Shown piece after piece: positions 10,607 to 20,931 of a stretch of DNA of 64,000 bases (the stretch's first letter is position 1; every line of letters begins with the position of its first letter). Source of the DNA: Gracilariopsis chorda (taxonomy: Eukaryota; Rhodophyta; Florideophyceae; Gracilariales; Gracilariaceae); NCBI GenBank assembly GCA_003194525.1, contig NBIV01000114.1, forward strand, positions 167,915 through 231,914, in the 5' to 3' direction. Under the pieces are notes generated by a model. That model was given only the letters and a program-made list of their open reading frames with translations, ran no database searches and was not told where the DNA came from. The translations under genes were made by a program, and so were the position numbers.

Positions 10607-10906
10607 TTGACGTCTCCCCGTGCAAATGTCCTTGAGAATCGGCAACCACTTTGGTCCAAACAATTTAGGCGTCTGCAAGGCACTGAGAGTTGCCTAAGAA
10701 TCGCCACAATGAGAGCTAATGGTGTAAATAGTCTGAGCCCTATGCTGAACAACTTTAAAACTGCAAAAAAGTCAGACGTCCTGCATCCAGAGATTAGGGA
10801 TGCCGCTAAACTCGTCCAGGCGAAATGGGTTGAAATTGAAGATGTCGTAGCTCATCTCTACAGCTGCGGTGCCCAGTCGCTTTTTGCAGGATTAGTACTT
10901 CGCTGA
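10607..10906 (+). pseudogene. possible TFIIS N-terminal (LW) domain-like fragment
   Basis: A 99-codon frame without a usable ATG at its start. Its second half (SLSPMLNNFK, then HPEIRDAAKLVQAKWVEI) has the spacing of the TFIIS/Elongin/MED26 N-terminal helical domain, in which a helix ends with lysine-tryptophan. That domain binds RNA polymerase II regulators. The fragment is too short to stand alone and has no neighbouring exons that I can join safely. It may be a relic, an exon of a spliced gene, or chance. Confidence 0.28.
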
Positions 10907-11155
10907 GGCATCACGCAGGCACTGCCCGTGGTCTTGCTTTGGAAACAATTTAATCCGCCCGTCGTGGTGTGCCGACCTTGCTGCTGATGCGAATCAGGAG
11001 GAAGCAAAATGGGTCCGCAACTGGGACTGCCCCGAGAACGTGGCCCTCGCGGCAGAGACTAGCTTATTACAGATTTGTTGCGTCGAAGTGGGAAGTAGGC
11101 TTCGTCTGCCCAAAAACAACAACTGCATCCAGAAAAAAACACGTTAGTAGTACCC

Positions 11156-11186
11156 TCTTCTTCTTCTTCTTCTTCTTCTTCTTCTT
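11156..11186. repeat. TTC microsatellite
   Basis: About ten uninterrupted TTC units. Confidence 0.9.
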
Positions 11187-11231
11187 TAGTATGGTCTGTC
11201 GCTCCTGATTTCGAAGCGACAGGAGATCTAT

Positions 11232-11520
11232 CTAATTACAGGTAGTTCTCTCTCTTGAAGAAGGCCAAAAACTTGATGGCCATTTTCTAATCATTTCTAA
11301 AAGCGATTTGTCTTCTCTTTCTCTAGCCGCGGGGAGTTCATTGCGACTGGTTCTGTTAGTCCGCGGACAGCGGAAAAGAACGTGATCCACATCTTTCTTG
11401 ACTGCTGTGCCACACTCACAACGCACTACTTTCTTATTCAGATAAGAACCCACTGGATGAAAGGAAGGGACATGCCTCGTCGCGAACTGAGCGAGCGTTA
11501 CTTCTGCTTTTCTTGCCTAT
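11232..11520 (-). mobile_element. remnant of a non-LTR (LINE-type) retrotransposon, 3' end of the ORF
   Basis: The minus-strand reading runs from about 11520 to a stop at 11232. It contains TLAQFATRHVPSFHPVGSYL followed by a zinc-binding cluster CECGTAVKKDVDHVLFRCP (C-x-C ... H-x4-C). This pairing is typical of the C-terminal tail behind the reverse transcriptase or RNase H of LINE elements. An in-frame TAG a few codons upstream shows decay, and no reverse transcriptase core is preserved upstream. About 95 codons survive. Confidence 0.6.
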
Positions 11521-11820
11521 CTTGCCTCTTATTCCGCACTACTCCTCAAAACACTTTTGCTCTTGCTCTTCTCTTTTAGCTGCGCTTTCACGTCCGCAAA
11601 ATCCACCGGCACCGCAAGTTGCTGTTCCAGTGGCAGCTTAAGTCCAGACTTTGCAAGTCTGCAGTAGTACCCTCATACTTGAAGGACGTAGAAAGCTAAT
11701 CATCTACTTCACCGGCCGTAATTCACTTCTAAGTTCCCCTTGTGGACCCAATCACCTCTCTATTCGGCTTCGTCGTCCGGCGCAAGTTCATAGTATTTTG
11801 CAGCCTTTGGAAAGTCACTG

Positions 11821-11923
11821 CACCTCGGCGAAGGAATTCCCTTCGCCGAGGTGTGCGGACACTAGATGGAAAGCACACGTTCAGTTCCATTCAAGGGAAC
11901 TGCACGTGTCCTTTCCATCTAGT
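11821..11923. repeat. two adjacent long hairpins
   Basis: The first hairpin is at 11821-11853: perfect 14-bp arms (CACCTCGGCGAAGG and complement) around a 5-base spacer. The second is at 11861-11923: a 28-bp stem with two mismatches. Its outer 13 bp (ACTAGATGGAAAG) are perfect. Only 7 bases separate them. They could be a small fold-back element or the remains of one. Confidence 0.85.
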
Positions 11924-13977
11924 ATTCAAATAGGAAAACACGATGAAAATGGGAGAGAGAACATTAAATAGATCGACATACGTACTAGGAAGCTGTTGAC
12001 CAGAGTAAAGAAGAAGAAGATACGTTGGAAATTTTCGCCATACTCAACGAAATATGGCAGGAGCACGCCTCTTAACTCGCTCAGCGAGAATCAGCACCGC
12101 CATCTGCAAGCTTCTCTTATCCATGAAAACGATCGAAGAAGAAGAAACGAGGGATTCGCAATGCCTGAGAAGAACATCCGATTGGTGCCTGTAACCTATC
12201 CAAAACTATCAATCCAGGGATGGCAGGAACGGGTGCAGACCTAGCTAAATGGAGAAAGAGGGCTCTTTCCTATAGAAATCACAGACTTATTATTGGAATT
12301 TGAAACACAGGGCATAAAAGAGAGAAGGATCTTCTTGGATTAGCCCCTAGATACCGTAGTTTTGTAATAAAGGGCACGAGCCCAAATCACTACACACGGA
12401 GCTAAAAGAAACAACTATCGGATATGTGTGAACAGGTATTGGAAGAACTCTATAGCAAGCGATTGCACTTCTGTGTTGCATCGCTGCAATGGATTTTTGG
12501 AGTTTGTTTGTTGCTATCGCAATTCAATCAGTCCATAAGTCTACAATTATATTGCAATCAGTAGTCAACAAATGCAATCGCTTTATCGAAAGTAGTGATC
12601 AAGGAGAAGTGTCACTGCTCTCCACACAGACCTGACTCTTTTCAAAGTTGTTTGGTCTCCATCAGAAGCCCGGTTGCGAACGCATTTCGCTTCACCTGGA
12701 AAGTTCCGGGACGAAGACAGGCACACTACGTGAGGGCAGGATGCATACGCCCCGACTTTTTTGATATCGCTTTGTTTCCTCACGGAGAAGAGTTCCAAGC
12801 ATTTTGACGCGCTCTAAGATCAGATTTGTGTTTCTTCCTTTGCATTTATGCAAAGTTTAAAACTATCCTAGCTTAGAAACATTCACTTTTGCCATCGATA
12901 GTGCGAGACTTTCTTTCTTTCTTTGAAATCCATATTTCGATTGGTTATAGAACGTGCATTATAATTGCAATTGCCGGAGGAAGAAGCAAACAGGTATTGC
13001 AATCACTGCTTACAATCAATGCAACCCACCCCTAAATGTGAGGATGAAGCTCAAGAAGTTCGATTGAATCACTTGATATGAAGATTTCTTATACTTGGTC
13101 AACGATGTTGTCGGAATTCCTCTTGTAATATAATGTGAGGATGCTTGCGATGGAATGTTGACTGATCCGGTTGGGTTTAACTATAAATGCCTGGCACAAA
13201 GACGAGTGTCTATCTCAATTTTGAAAAGGGCAGCTCGTGACATGTTACAAGAACCATTCCGCGCCTATATCCCAACCTCGAAGGGTGGACAGCTTTCACT
13301 ATGTCAAACTCTTCTGTCCAAACGATCTTAAGGGTTTGACACATGGAAATTCAGCGATGGAGCTCAGTGACACTCCACACCGAATCTTCTCTCCTGATTA
13401 GCAAATACGGGGTTACTGCTGCTCGGGATGTTGATAAAGACGCCCGCTAAGCTGTACAAAACAGAAGGCAAACGGCACAAGCCTCATCACGGGTCTCGCC
13501 ACCATTTCCCTGACCTTTCTCACGGTTCATTCTTCCTTTGGAAGAAGGGCGCTTGAGCCAACACCTGTGTGCCGTCCAAAAATGGGGCTGCGCAAGCGTG
13601 CACTGCATCTGGTCGGGCAGTACATGACCTCACGCGGTTTTAACAAGTTTTTAGAGATGGATAGTACGCGGAGATCTGTAGAACGTACATGTAGCTAGCC
13701 GATTCTACCGCCCGAAGTCGCCAAGGACAAAGAGGAAAGAGCCGGTAAGATGCCGCTAATACCTTTGAGCGGCAAAAACGTGGTACATGTAATCCGCCCT
13801 GTCGTGGTGTGCCCCTTAGCTGCCGTCCTCTCGAGTTGGAGAAGGGAATAGCGGAAAAAAAGGTGAACAAGGTGAGCCGCGCCAGAACGAAATGGATATG
13901 CAATGGTCTTCCCGCAGAAGTTTAACGCCGATCTGCTAAGGCTGAAAGGTTGTTGGTCTCCGTGAGACCCATCCACT
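11924..13977. other. gene-poor spacer
   Basis: No supported gene. A segment near 13794-13815 (AATCCGCCCTGTCGTGGTGT) nearly repeats one near 10951-10972, so both probably derive from the same dispersed repeat. Confidence 0.4.
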
Positions 13978-15167
13978 AAGTTACAGAATGTTTGCTAGTG
14001 AGTGTAAGACAACTGCTGCAAGGTGAGCATAAGCAGTATTCATCGGCTATACTCAGGTGACAGAGACTCAGATCGGTCTTACGGGATAGAGTGAGGCTTT
14101 CTTGACTGTAATGCGACGTAGTTCACATTTCTCCGGAGATTGTCTTTGGGCCGTATGACGAGAGAACGCTTCCTTGCAGGGCTAGAATGAGCCACGCTTC
14201 CGGAATTAGAAGCGTGCTCTCAGAAACCTCATCATCATCACGGAGTTGGTGCTGCGGGACAAAACCTTTTCAAAAAGGCAGAGATGTATCTCTAAACACA
14301 CAGATCCAACAGGGAGTGATCATCACCCTTCCATGGACCTCTAAGATGGCCAGCAACATTTTCTATTCCTCATAAGTCGAAACCGCACATAAAGCGAGGC
14401 TCGCGTACCCTTCTGTGACGCTGACTGTCCGTTTTATTTTGGAAGTCTGCCTCAATTCTCCGTTGCGCGACAGACTGATCCTGGTATCCAAAAGCCACGA
14501 GCCTATTCAAATGGTCGACTTCTTAAGTTCATCACTCTTCGTTTACCCACGTAAACCTTATCTTCGTACGGAACCTTCACCATATGACCTATGACACCCT
14601 GTCATTCTATCTTGAATGCCCAACCCTGAAACAAACACAAGCCATCCTCTTTATCAATGACACTGCAGCGCTCCACACACAGTGCTGCTTCTTTCATGTC
14701 AAAAGACTCCGAGAACACAATCGTTCCATACTTTCCTGCTGGACAGAACAAGAATTCACTTCAGACAGCAAGAACAGAAGCTCCTTCTCATAGGTACGAG
14801 CAACTTTGACCACGTCAAGGGTCGTTCCAAGCACCCTACGCTGCTGATCCTCATTAGCGAATTCTGTAATGAGACTAAGCCAATCGAGAGTAGAGGTGAG
14901 CGTTCCGGTTATCATACAAATCACAGCGATATAGAGTGGGCTCCATCGAAAGCAATCTCTAACCAGTTAACTTGTCCCGCAATATTACATGCACGATTTA
15001 CCAGTAGAAATTGTAGAAAGGTACTCCAGCCGATAGGCACGGGAGTTTTTGTCATGGCACCTGAAACGACCACGCAGCATTGTGTCAGCAATGAGCTCTT
15101 TGAGCTGTTGAGGCCATTTTGGTTTGGATGGGACGTTGGATAAGCAGAATTTCAAGGGTTTCAACAA
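13978..15167 (-). pseudogene. decayed protein-coding sequence, family unknown
   Basis: On the minus strand, successive segments read as ordinary protein in changing frames with scattered stops. They are about 15167-14985 (KPKWPQQLKELIADTMLRG), 14890-14750 (LITEFANEDQQRRVLGTTL), 14735-14525 (YGTIVFSESFDMKEAALCVE, then VPYEDKVYVGKRRVMNL) and 14490-13980 (LRDDDEVSESTLLIPEAWL). The last stays in one frame for roughly 170 codons with only three internal stops, which is more than chance suggests. Composition is that of soluble protein, not low complexity. I cannot assign a family; a transposase or a dead host gene are both possible. Confidence 0.35.
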
Positions 15168-15618
15168 TACGGGAACTAGTACTGGCCCTCGACTCCCATC
15201 ACATTTGGATGAAGATGAGGGTGCGACATATTCTAGGGATTGAGAAGCGTGGGAGAGTAAACTTTACTGAATGTTTGAGCGAGGTCATGAATGAGAACAG
15301 CAGCTGGTAGATTGCTAAGGGCTAACCCTTATCCGTTTATAGGTGAACACAAGTGAAGAAGACACCCTCTAAGGCGGAAACCGTTGGTACTAGCTCATTG
15401 ACTTAAAGGTCGGATTGAGGGTTTGTCCGTCCACGATAGCCAAAGAACAAAACAAACGTCATGCTAGGAATACATTTACGGCTTGGAAGGTGAAAGAGGA
15501 ACCAAAAACGTTGTTACCTGCTTCATTCGTTTGTAGTTGAAACACAAAACGCTACATGTTTCATTCGTTTGTCGTTATGTGAGACGTATGGTCGTAGTTC
15601 AAGACCAACAGACAGGGA

Positions 15619-16380
15619 TCAACTGCTGTTTGCAGTCAAAGAAATTTTTCCTCGCTTGGCAGTGAATCTTCGAGAAAAGCGGACTTTCTCTTCCACCAAC
15701 CGTTCTAAGTTTTGCGGATCTTCCTTTCCAAAGACAGCTGATATTTGTTTCACAAGAGCTTTTGTTCGTAATGTTTGCTTTGGAGCACGTTTCAGTGCTT
15801 TCTTGATCGCCCTTTTTAAACCTCGTATTTTACGAGCTGGGCTCTGATTTGTGCGATGCGGATCCTTCTCACAATCTGCACCATCTGCTGCTTTCCGTAC
15901 TTCTCGATGACTGGATGTTTTGGTCTTCTTCCTTGTGCTTCCCTCCCTGCCATTGACCTCATCAGGTAATATTCCGAATGGCTCAGTTGCATCCGGTTCG
16001 TTTCCATCAACTTTCGGCAGAGCCTTCCCTTCAGGTTGCACTTTGCTATTGGTCCCAGCTTCAGCCGAAGTCAAAATCTTCCGTTTCGCTTTACGTATGT
16101 TTGCTCGATGTTTCTTACTATTATAATGCTGTTCCGCATGCACAGCACCGTTAAGTTGCAGGTAGCAAGTAACACAGAAAGTTGAATCTGACTTTGTTCG
16201 GCGGGGTCCATACTTCTCAGCTTCGGTGATACAAGAAGTATGGGCTCGGATTGTGTGGCGGTCAAAGACAGTTCCGCAGTCTATGCAACTCACAGTGCTC
16301 GTTGGGCAGTTATACAAATGGCGCTCTACTTTTGGTTTGGTGAATACATTCTGGCAGGCGTCGCAGCTGAAACTTACCAT
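15619..16380 (-). CDS. LYAR: LYAR-type zinc-finger nucleolar protein
   Basis: The product is 253 residues from the ATG at 16380. The N-terminus has the tandem LYAR zinc-finger module: C6, C9, H21, C25 and C32, C35, H47, C50. It ends in the family's TEAEKYG segment. A further U1/JAZ-like C2H2 finger follows at about 69-93 (FCVTC ... HYNSKKH). The rest is basic and low-complexity, as expected for a nucleolar RNA-associated protein, with a lysine-rich C-terminal segment around residues 185-253. LYAR-family proteins act in rRNA processing and cell growth control. The first 60 residues are conclusive for the family, while the tail is lineage-specific. The next gene, PCID2, diverges from it. Confidence 0.88.
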   Translation of the reverse strand: MVSFSCDACQNVFTKPKVERHLYNCPTSTVSCIDCGTVFDRHTIRAHTSCITEAEKYGPRRTKSDSTFCVTCYLQLNGAVHAEQHYNSKKHRANIRKAKRKILTSAEAGTNSKVQPEGKALPKVDGNEPDATEPFGILPDEVNGREGSTRKKTKTSSHREVRKAADGADCEKDPHRTNQSPARKIRGLKRAIKKALKRAPKQTLRTKALVKQISAVFGKEDPQNLERLVEEKVRFSRRFTAKRGKISLTANSS

Positions 16381-16973
16381 TTCTGCTGCCGTGTAGGTTT
16401 ACCTTAGCCTGTATACAAGGAAGCAGTTCCCGAAGTTCGGCCTTGGTCGAAGCGACGACACCGGACTTGCTCTCCGCTCCCTTTCTCCCGACGGTAAACG
16501 ATCGTCGACTACGAGCACAAATTGGAATGTCGTTTGTGAACATTGACAAGCTGACAGGATCAAGCTACGTGTACCGTTGTACCGTCGTACTGGACATATC
16601 AGACATCGTACTGCACTTTTTTGCGGGTTCAGCTTCAGCACCCTTGAATTACAAGTGATACCCAAGGTAGCACTGGGTTAATTTACCGACACCGACGGTG
16701 AATTACCTGTCAATTTCCATCCTATGCCCACCTCTCTTCGAATGAATGCGTTCCTGATACGATTCCTGACCCTGTCCTTTTCACGGAGGAGTGCTTTGCT
16801 CCAATTGTCGCATCAAACCACAACTTACATTCGAAGCGTACGTCTTTCCAACTACTATTTAAGCTTGGCAACGCACTGACAATTACGCCTTCCCTTGGGA
16901 AAACCATCGCAACTCCTACCTGTATCGCGAAGTGTACCTCAGCTTCCAACATCTCAAGCTCCGAAACACAAAC

Positions 16974-18185
16974 ATGTCTTCCCTTTCCCAATACAACATC
17001 GACATAGAGGACGCCGTGCGCCAGAAGAACTCCGACGCTCTTCAAGACCTTCTGCGCATGTCCTCAAGCCATGCCACAGCCGCCATGGAGCAATATGTCC
17101 TGCAAGGCGGTAATGTTCCGAAGCGCCTGGACGACCCTTGGGAACGACTGCCCGAGATTGTTCAGAAGCGTTTCGTCACGGGGGCGGCCCTCAACGCCAA
17201 CAACTGGGTTGCCGCATTTGACAGTCTGGCGGAGATGGTTTCGCAGCTAGCTTCGGTCGTGCAATACGAAACGGCTTGGTGCATACCCGCATTTGTTACC
17301 CTTTGCGTGGATTTGCGCGTGGTTGCGGAGGAAGCCGACAGGCAGCTCGTCGCAAGCAAGAAGAAGGCGGCGAAGCTGGAAGCAGCGGAACGCGTGTTGA
17401 AGAAAGGGTTCGCTTTGACGAACAACGACAGAACCGCCATAGAGGATGGTTCCAAGAAAATCGGCACGCTCGGTATCGTCAACCAGCTGCTGAAGATATA
17501 CTTCAAGCTGAACAACCTGCGGCTGTGCGGAAACCTGACGAACAGCGTCAATCTGAGATCCGCCGAGTATTTTGAAAGCTTTCCGATTTCGCATCGAGCC
17601 ACCTACCGTTACTACACGGGACGGCTAAAACTGTACGAAGACAAATACGGGGAGGCTGTGAAAGACTTGGAGTTTGCGAACGAGAACCTGCCGCAGCATC
17701 TGGAGCTGAACAAACGGCACATCATGCTGTTCCTAATCCCGGCAAAGATTTTGACAGGCACGTTGCCGTCAGAACGGATGCTGCACACACTCAACATGGT
17801 GTGGTTTATGGACATTGTGAAAGCGATTCGCAGCGGGAACATGGGATTATTTAACAAAGCGGTAGAAGAACACGAGGAGTTCTTCATTCGAAAAGCGCTC
17901 TATCTGGCGGTGGAAAAGATGAGACCGCTTGTGTTCCGCTCTTTGTGCAAGAGGGTAGCGGACATGTGGATGAGCAATAAGATTCCTTTACGTTGCGTGG
18001 AGAGGAGCTTAAAGGTGTGTGGAGTGGGTATGGAGGCGGATGAAGTTGAGTGCATGCTCGCAAACTTGATTTTCAATGGATATATCAAGGGGTACATTTC
18101 GCACAAGGTCGGATACTTGGTTTTGTCCAAGAAGAAACCGTTTCCAAACATAAGTGAGCGGTCAAAGAGCATTATCAAGAGGTAG
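16974..18185 (+). CDS. PCID2: PCI-domain TREX-2 subunit PCID2/Thp1
   Basis: The product is 403 residues from the ATG at 16974; the open frame extends upstream without an ATG. The C-terminal half is the PCI domain of PCID2/Thp1, with matches such as YYTGRLKLYEDKYGEA, KRHIMLFLIPAKILTG, FFIRKALYLAVEKMRPL and ECMLANLIFNGYIKGYISH. The N-terminal half is helical, as in the family. In TREX-2 this protein pairs with Sac3/GANP and Sem1/DSS1 at nuclear pores, in transcription-coupled mRNA export. Length fits the family (about 400). It converges on the unrecognised gene 18290-18994 with 104 bases between stops. Confidence 0.93.
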   Translation: MSSLSQYNIDIEDAVRQKNSDALQDLLRMSSSHATAAMEQYVLQGGNVPKRLDDPWERLPEIVQKRFVTGAALNANNWVAAFDSLAEMVSQLASVVQYETAWCIPAFVTLCVDLRVVAEEADRQLVASKKKAAKLEAAERVLKKGFALTNNDRTAIEDGSKKIGTLGIVNQLLKIYFKLNNLRLCGNLTNSVNLRSAEYFESFPISHRATYRYYTGRLKLYEDKYGEAVKDLEFANENLPQHLELNKRHIMLFLIPAKILTGTLPSERMLHTLNMVWFMDIVKAIRSGNMGLFNKAVEEHEEFFIRKALYLAVEKMRPLVFRSLCKRVADMWMSNKIPLRCVERSLKVCGVGMEADEVECMLANLIFNGYIKGYISHKVGYLVLSKKKPFPNISERSKSIIKR

Positions 18186-18289
18186 GCGGGCTTGGATGCA
18201 ATGAAAAACGGCGAAGAAAGCATGTCGGTGTGGCGGGGGCGATGCGGGCACGTGCAGTGAGGAAGGGAAGGAGATAGGGACGACGCGAG

Positions 18290-18994
18290 CTATCTGAACA
18301 GTGCCACCCTGGTGGTGGCGAGTTTGGACATGGCGGCAACGCGTTTCCTCATTTTGGACCTCGGGGTGACAAACGGCTCGTCAGGATAAGTGTCAATTTC
18401 TTCGGTTGGCTCGTTCGGAATATGATAGTCGTGCTCATGGTGGTTGATGTCGGCGAATGTATCGGTCCAGTCGTTGACGAGATGATTTTGGTCGGGAGCA
18501 GAGTTGGATGCGATGGCCAAAGCGTTGGTGACATTTTCAACCCTCCTGTTGGTATCGGCGCTAGCCACGGCTAGGTTGTGAATAAAATGTGCAGTATGGG
18601 TGATTCGCGTATCAAGTTGTTCGGCGAGCGATTGCAATATGATGCGGTTTTCATCGAACGAAGGCGGGGATGGCGGTGGTGAGAACTCGGCAGCTCGTTT
18701 GTGACTGCGCTCAACGTTGAGCTGCAGCTGCTGAGCATGGGTTTGGCGCACCTGCTGGAGGCGGTTGAGAAGCTGTGCGGCGCGATTGGTGGAGTCTGCC
18801 AGCTGCTTCCTCTTGCTGTCCGGAATTGGGGAGAGAGGATAATCGGATGGATGAACGAGACGGATGCTGCGGCGGGCTTGTTTGACGAGCTGTTGCTCGA
18901 GGACGGTGCCTTCGAAGCACTGCAGAAGCGCGTCGACGCGCTTCTCGTTGAGGGGGATGTGCTTGGACTGCTCAGCGGGGACGGGGAGAGTCAT
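18290..18994 (-). CDS. conserved-looking hypothetical protein, coiled-coil centre
   Basis: The product is 234 residues from the ATG at 18994. The frame continues upstream but without an ATG and into a lysine run. The N-terminal 60 residues look folded (KRVDALLQCFEGTVLEQQL), residues 65-110 are probably coiled coil (NRAAQLLNRLQQVRQ), and a proline-rich linker (SPPPSPPS) leads to a second helical segment and an acidic, D/E/P-rich tail. Fold and size recall small kinetochore or Mediator subunits, but no diagnostic motif supports either, so no function is assigned. The gene lies between two housekeeping genes and is probably expressed. Confidence 0.62.
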   Translation of the reverse strand: MTLPVPAEQSKHIPLNEKRVDALLQCFEGTVLEQQLVKQARRSIRLVHPSDYPLSPIPDSKRKQLADSTNRAAQLLNRLQQVRQTHAQQLQLNVERSHKRAAEFSPPPSPPSFDENRIILQSLAEQLDTRITHTAHFIHNLAVASADTNRRVENVTNALAIASNSAPDQNHLVNDWTDTFADINHHEHDYHIPNEPTEEIDTYPDEPFVTPRSKMRKRVAAMSKLATTRVALFR

Positions 18995-19574
18995 GACGGT
19001 GGGATTGGACGGAGGAAGACGACGGTGCGACAGCGAAGTTGCGGCGTTGCGGATGGGCGCGATGGTGGGAGCTGGCGAAACGCAACCTTCGCGAATCGCA
19101 AGTAGAAAGGGAAGCGCACGCGCATTCAAAATTTCGAACGTGCAGTCGCACGAGCGCGGCGCTTTTTTAGACTTTTTGTTTTTTTTTTTTTTTTCTTCTT
19201 TATTCGGGAACACAGCGAAGCGCAAATGGTAACAGCCAATGGATGTGCGCGGCGGCGTGCACCAGTGCTCGAGGAGGGGCGAGACGCCGACAAAAAGCGG
19301 CGGAGAGCAACCAGCGCCGTGGAACGCTGCATAATTTATTTACGGAACACAATTCCAAAGCGCTCTGCGATGCGCGCACGCTCTCGCTGGCGCTCCGCAA
19401 ACACGCGTACCCTTGTATTTGTAAGTTATCTACAAGCCCCTGTGACAAGCGCTAAAGGGTTAGCGGGTACTGCTACCCTTCGTAGATTGCTAACTCTACA
19501 TAGCTTACGACTGAACTGCGCCCGCAACCCAAATCGCACCCACCCCGTGAAACCCCCATCCCCACCCCCCCCCC

Positions 19575-20810
19575 ATGAGTTCGTTTTGGTCTCGTTCCAG
19601 CGATGACCCCGCCGACTTCCTCTTTCCCCGCCGCTCCGCTCCTACATCCCCCACAGGACCCCCCGCCGCCCAATCGTCTTTTCCCTTCTCCTTCGATTCC
19701 TCTTCCTCAGACGATGACTTTCCCTCGGGACCCAGACGGCCAAAGTTCATCCAAAGCTCCAAAACCTCCTTCTTACTGGGCGAGAAGCTCGGGGAAGGCG
19801 CCTTCGCCGTCGTCAGAGAGGGCATCGATCAGAACACCCTCCGCCTCGTCGCCATCAAAGTGCTCGACATGCGCCGCATCAAGAAAATGAGGGGCGGCGC
19901 AGCCGCCGTCGTGCGCGAGGTTCGCGTTCAGAAACGCCTCAAACGACATCCCAACCTCATCGAGCTCATCGACGTCATCCGCCCAAAGCACTCCTCAAAG
20001 ACATACATCGTCTTGGAGCTGTCAAACGGCTGCACCGTCGCCCAGCTTGCAGACCGCAACAACGGAACGCTGCCGCACACCCAGGTCGCCAACTACGCCT
20101 ACCAAGTATTGCGCGGTTTGCACTACATGCATGGAAAGGGCGTCGTTCACCGAGACATCAAGCCCGCCAACATGATGCTCAACGTCAACGGCACACTCAA
20201 AATCTCTGATTTCGGCGTCGCCGAGTTTCTCGACGAGTACAACCAGAATGACAACGTCAGCAGAACCTCTGGAAGTCCAGCCTTCCAAGCGCCTGAAATC
20301 GCCCGCGGCGACGCCGATTACTCCGGCATGAAAGTCGACGTCTGGGCGCTAGGCATATCCATTTTTCTTCTCATCACAGGTCGTATCCCCTTCCAGGGCG
20401 ACAACCTTGTGCAACTGTTTGAGAACATCGGGCGCGGCACGTTCGAAATGCCTCCCGAATTGCCGCACGACATTCAACACGTTTTGAGCCAAATGCTCAC
20501 CGTGGACTGGAGACAGCGCGCCAGCGTGGGCCAATTGTTACGACATCCGTGGATTGTTCGCGGAAGTTTGATTCACTCCGACAGCCAGATGGAGCAACTG
20601 GGGTGGATAAAGATCCCCGCCGTGCGCGCCAACATCTTGGACGCGGTGAGACGGCTGTACGTGGACGACGCCGACATGGTGCAAACGTCTGCACTGACGG
20701 AAGATGCGCATCCTCAAGATGCTGCTTCTGACGCGGCGTCAGCACCGCAACGCGAGGAACCGCTAAGCATGGCAAGAGCGTTTTCCACAATCTCGTGCTG
20801 CATCTGCTAG
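19575..20810 (+). CDS. LKB1/STK11-like Ser/Thr kinase with C-terminal CaaX-like box
   Basis: The product is 411 residues. Kinase domain runs about 66-327: glycine loop GEGAFAVV at 73-80, K95 in AIKVL, catalytic HRD at 192-194, DFG at 212-214 and APE at 239-241. Blocks typical of LKB1 rather than CaMKK or AMPK include NGTLKISDFGVAEFL, TSGSPAFQAPEIA and the PFQGDN / LFENIG region. LKB1 is the master kinase that activates AMPK/SnRK1-type kinases and usually works with STRAD and MO25. The N-terminal 65 residues are S/P-rich. The protein ends ISCCIC, so a cysteine (C408) stands four residues from the end. Animal LKB1 is farnesylated at such a site. Whether this box is used is inference. It converges on the UBE2J gene. 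Confidence 0.9.
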   Translation: MSSFWSRSSDDPADFLFPRRSAPTSPTGPPAAQSSFPFSFDSSSSDDDFPSGPRRPKFIQSSKTSFLLGEKLGEGAFAVVREGIDQNTLRLVAIKVLDMRRIKKMRGGAAAVVREVRVQKRLKRHPNLIELIDVIRPKHSSKTYIVLELSNGCTVAQLADRNNGTLPHTQVANYAYQVLRGLHYMHGKGVVHRDIKPANMMLNVNGTLKISDFGVAEFLDEYNQNDNVSRTSGSPAFQAPEIARGDADYSGMKVDVWALGISIFLLITGRIPFQGDNLVQLFENIGRGTFEMPPELPHDIQHVLSQMLTVDWRQRASVGQLLRHPWIVRGSLIHSDSQMEQLGWIKIPAVRANILDAVRRLYVDDADMVQTSALTEDAHPQDAASDAASAPQREEPLSMARAFSTISCCIC

Positions 20811-20931
20811 CACATATTGAGCTCGGGGGTAGGCTAAATGGTTTAGGCGTGGGTACATCATAGTGTGTAAAAATATATTTGTACAAGACAAGAGTTGTCT
20901 ACTATACGGGTAGCAACAAGTTTGATGACTG

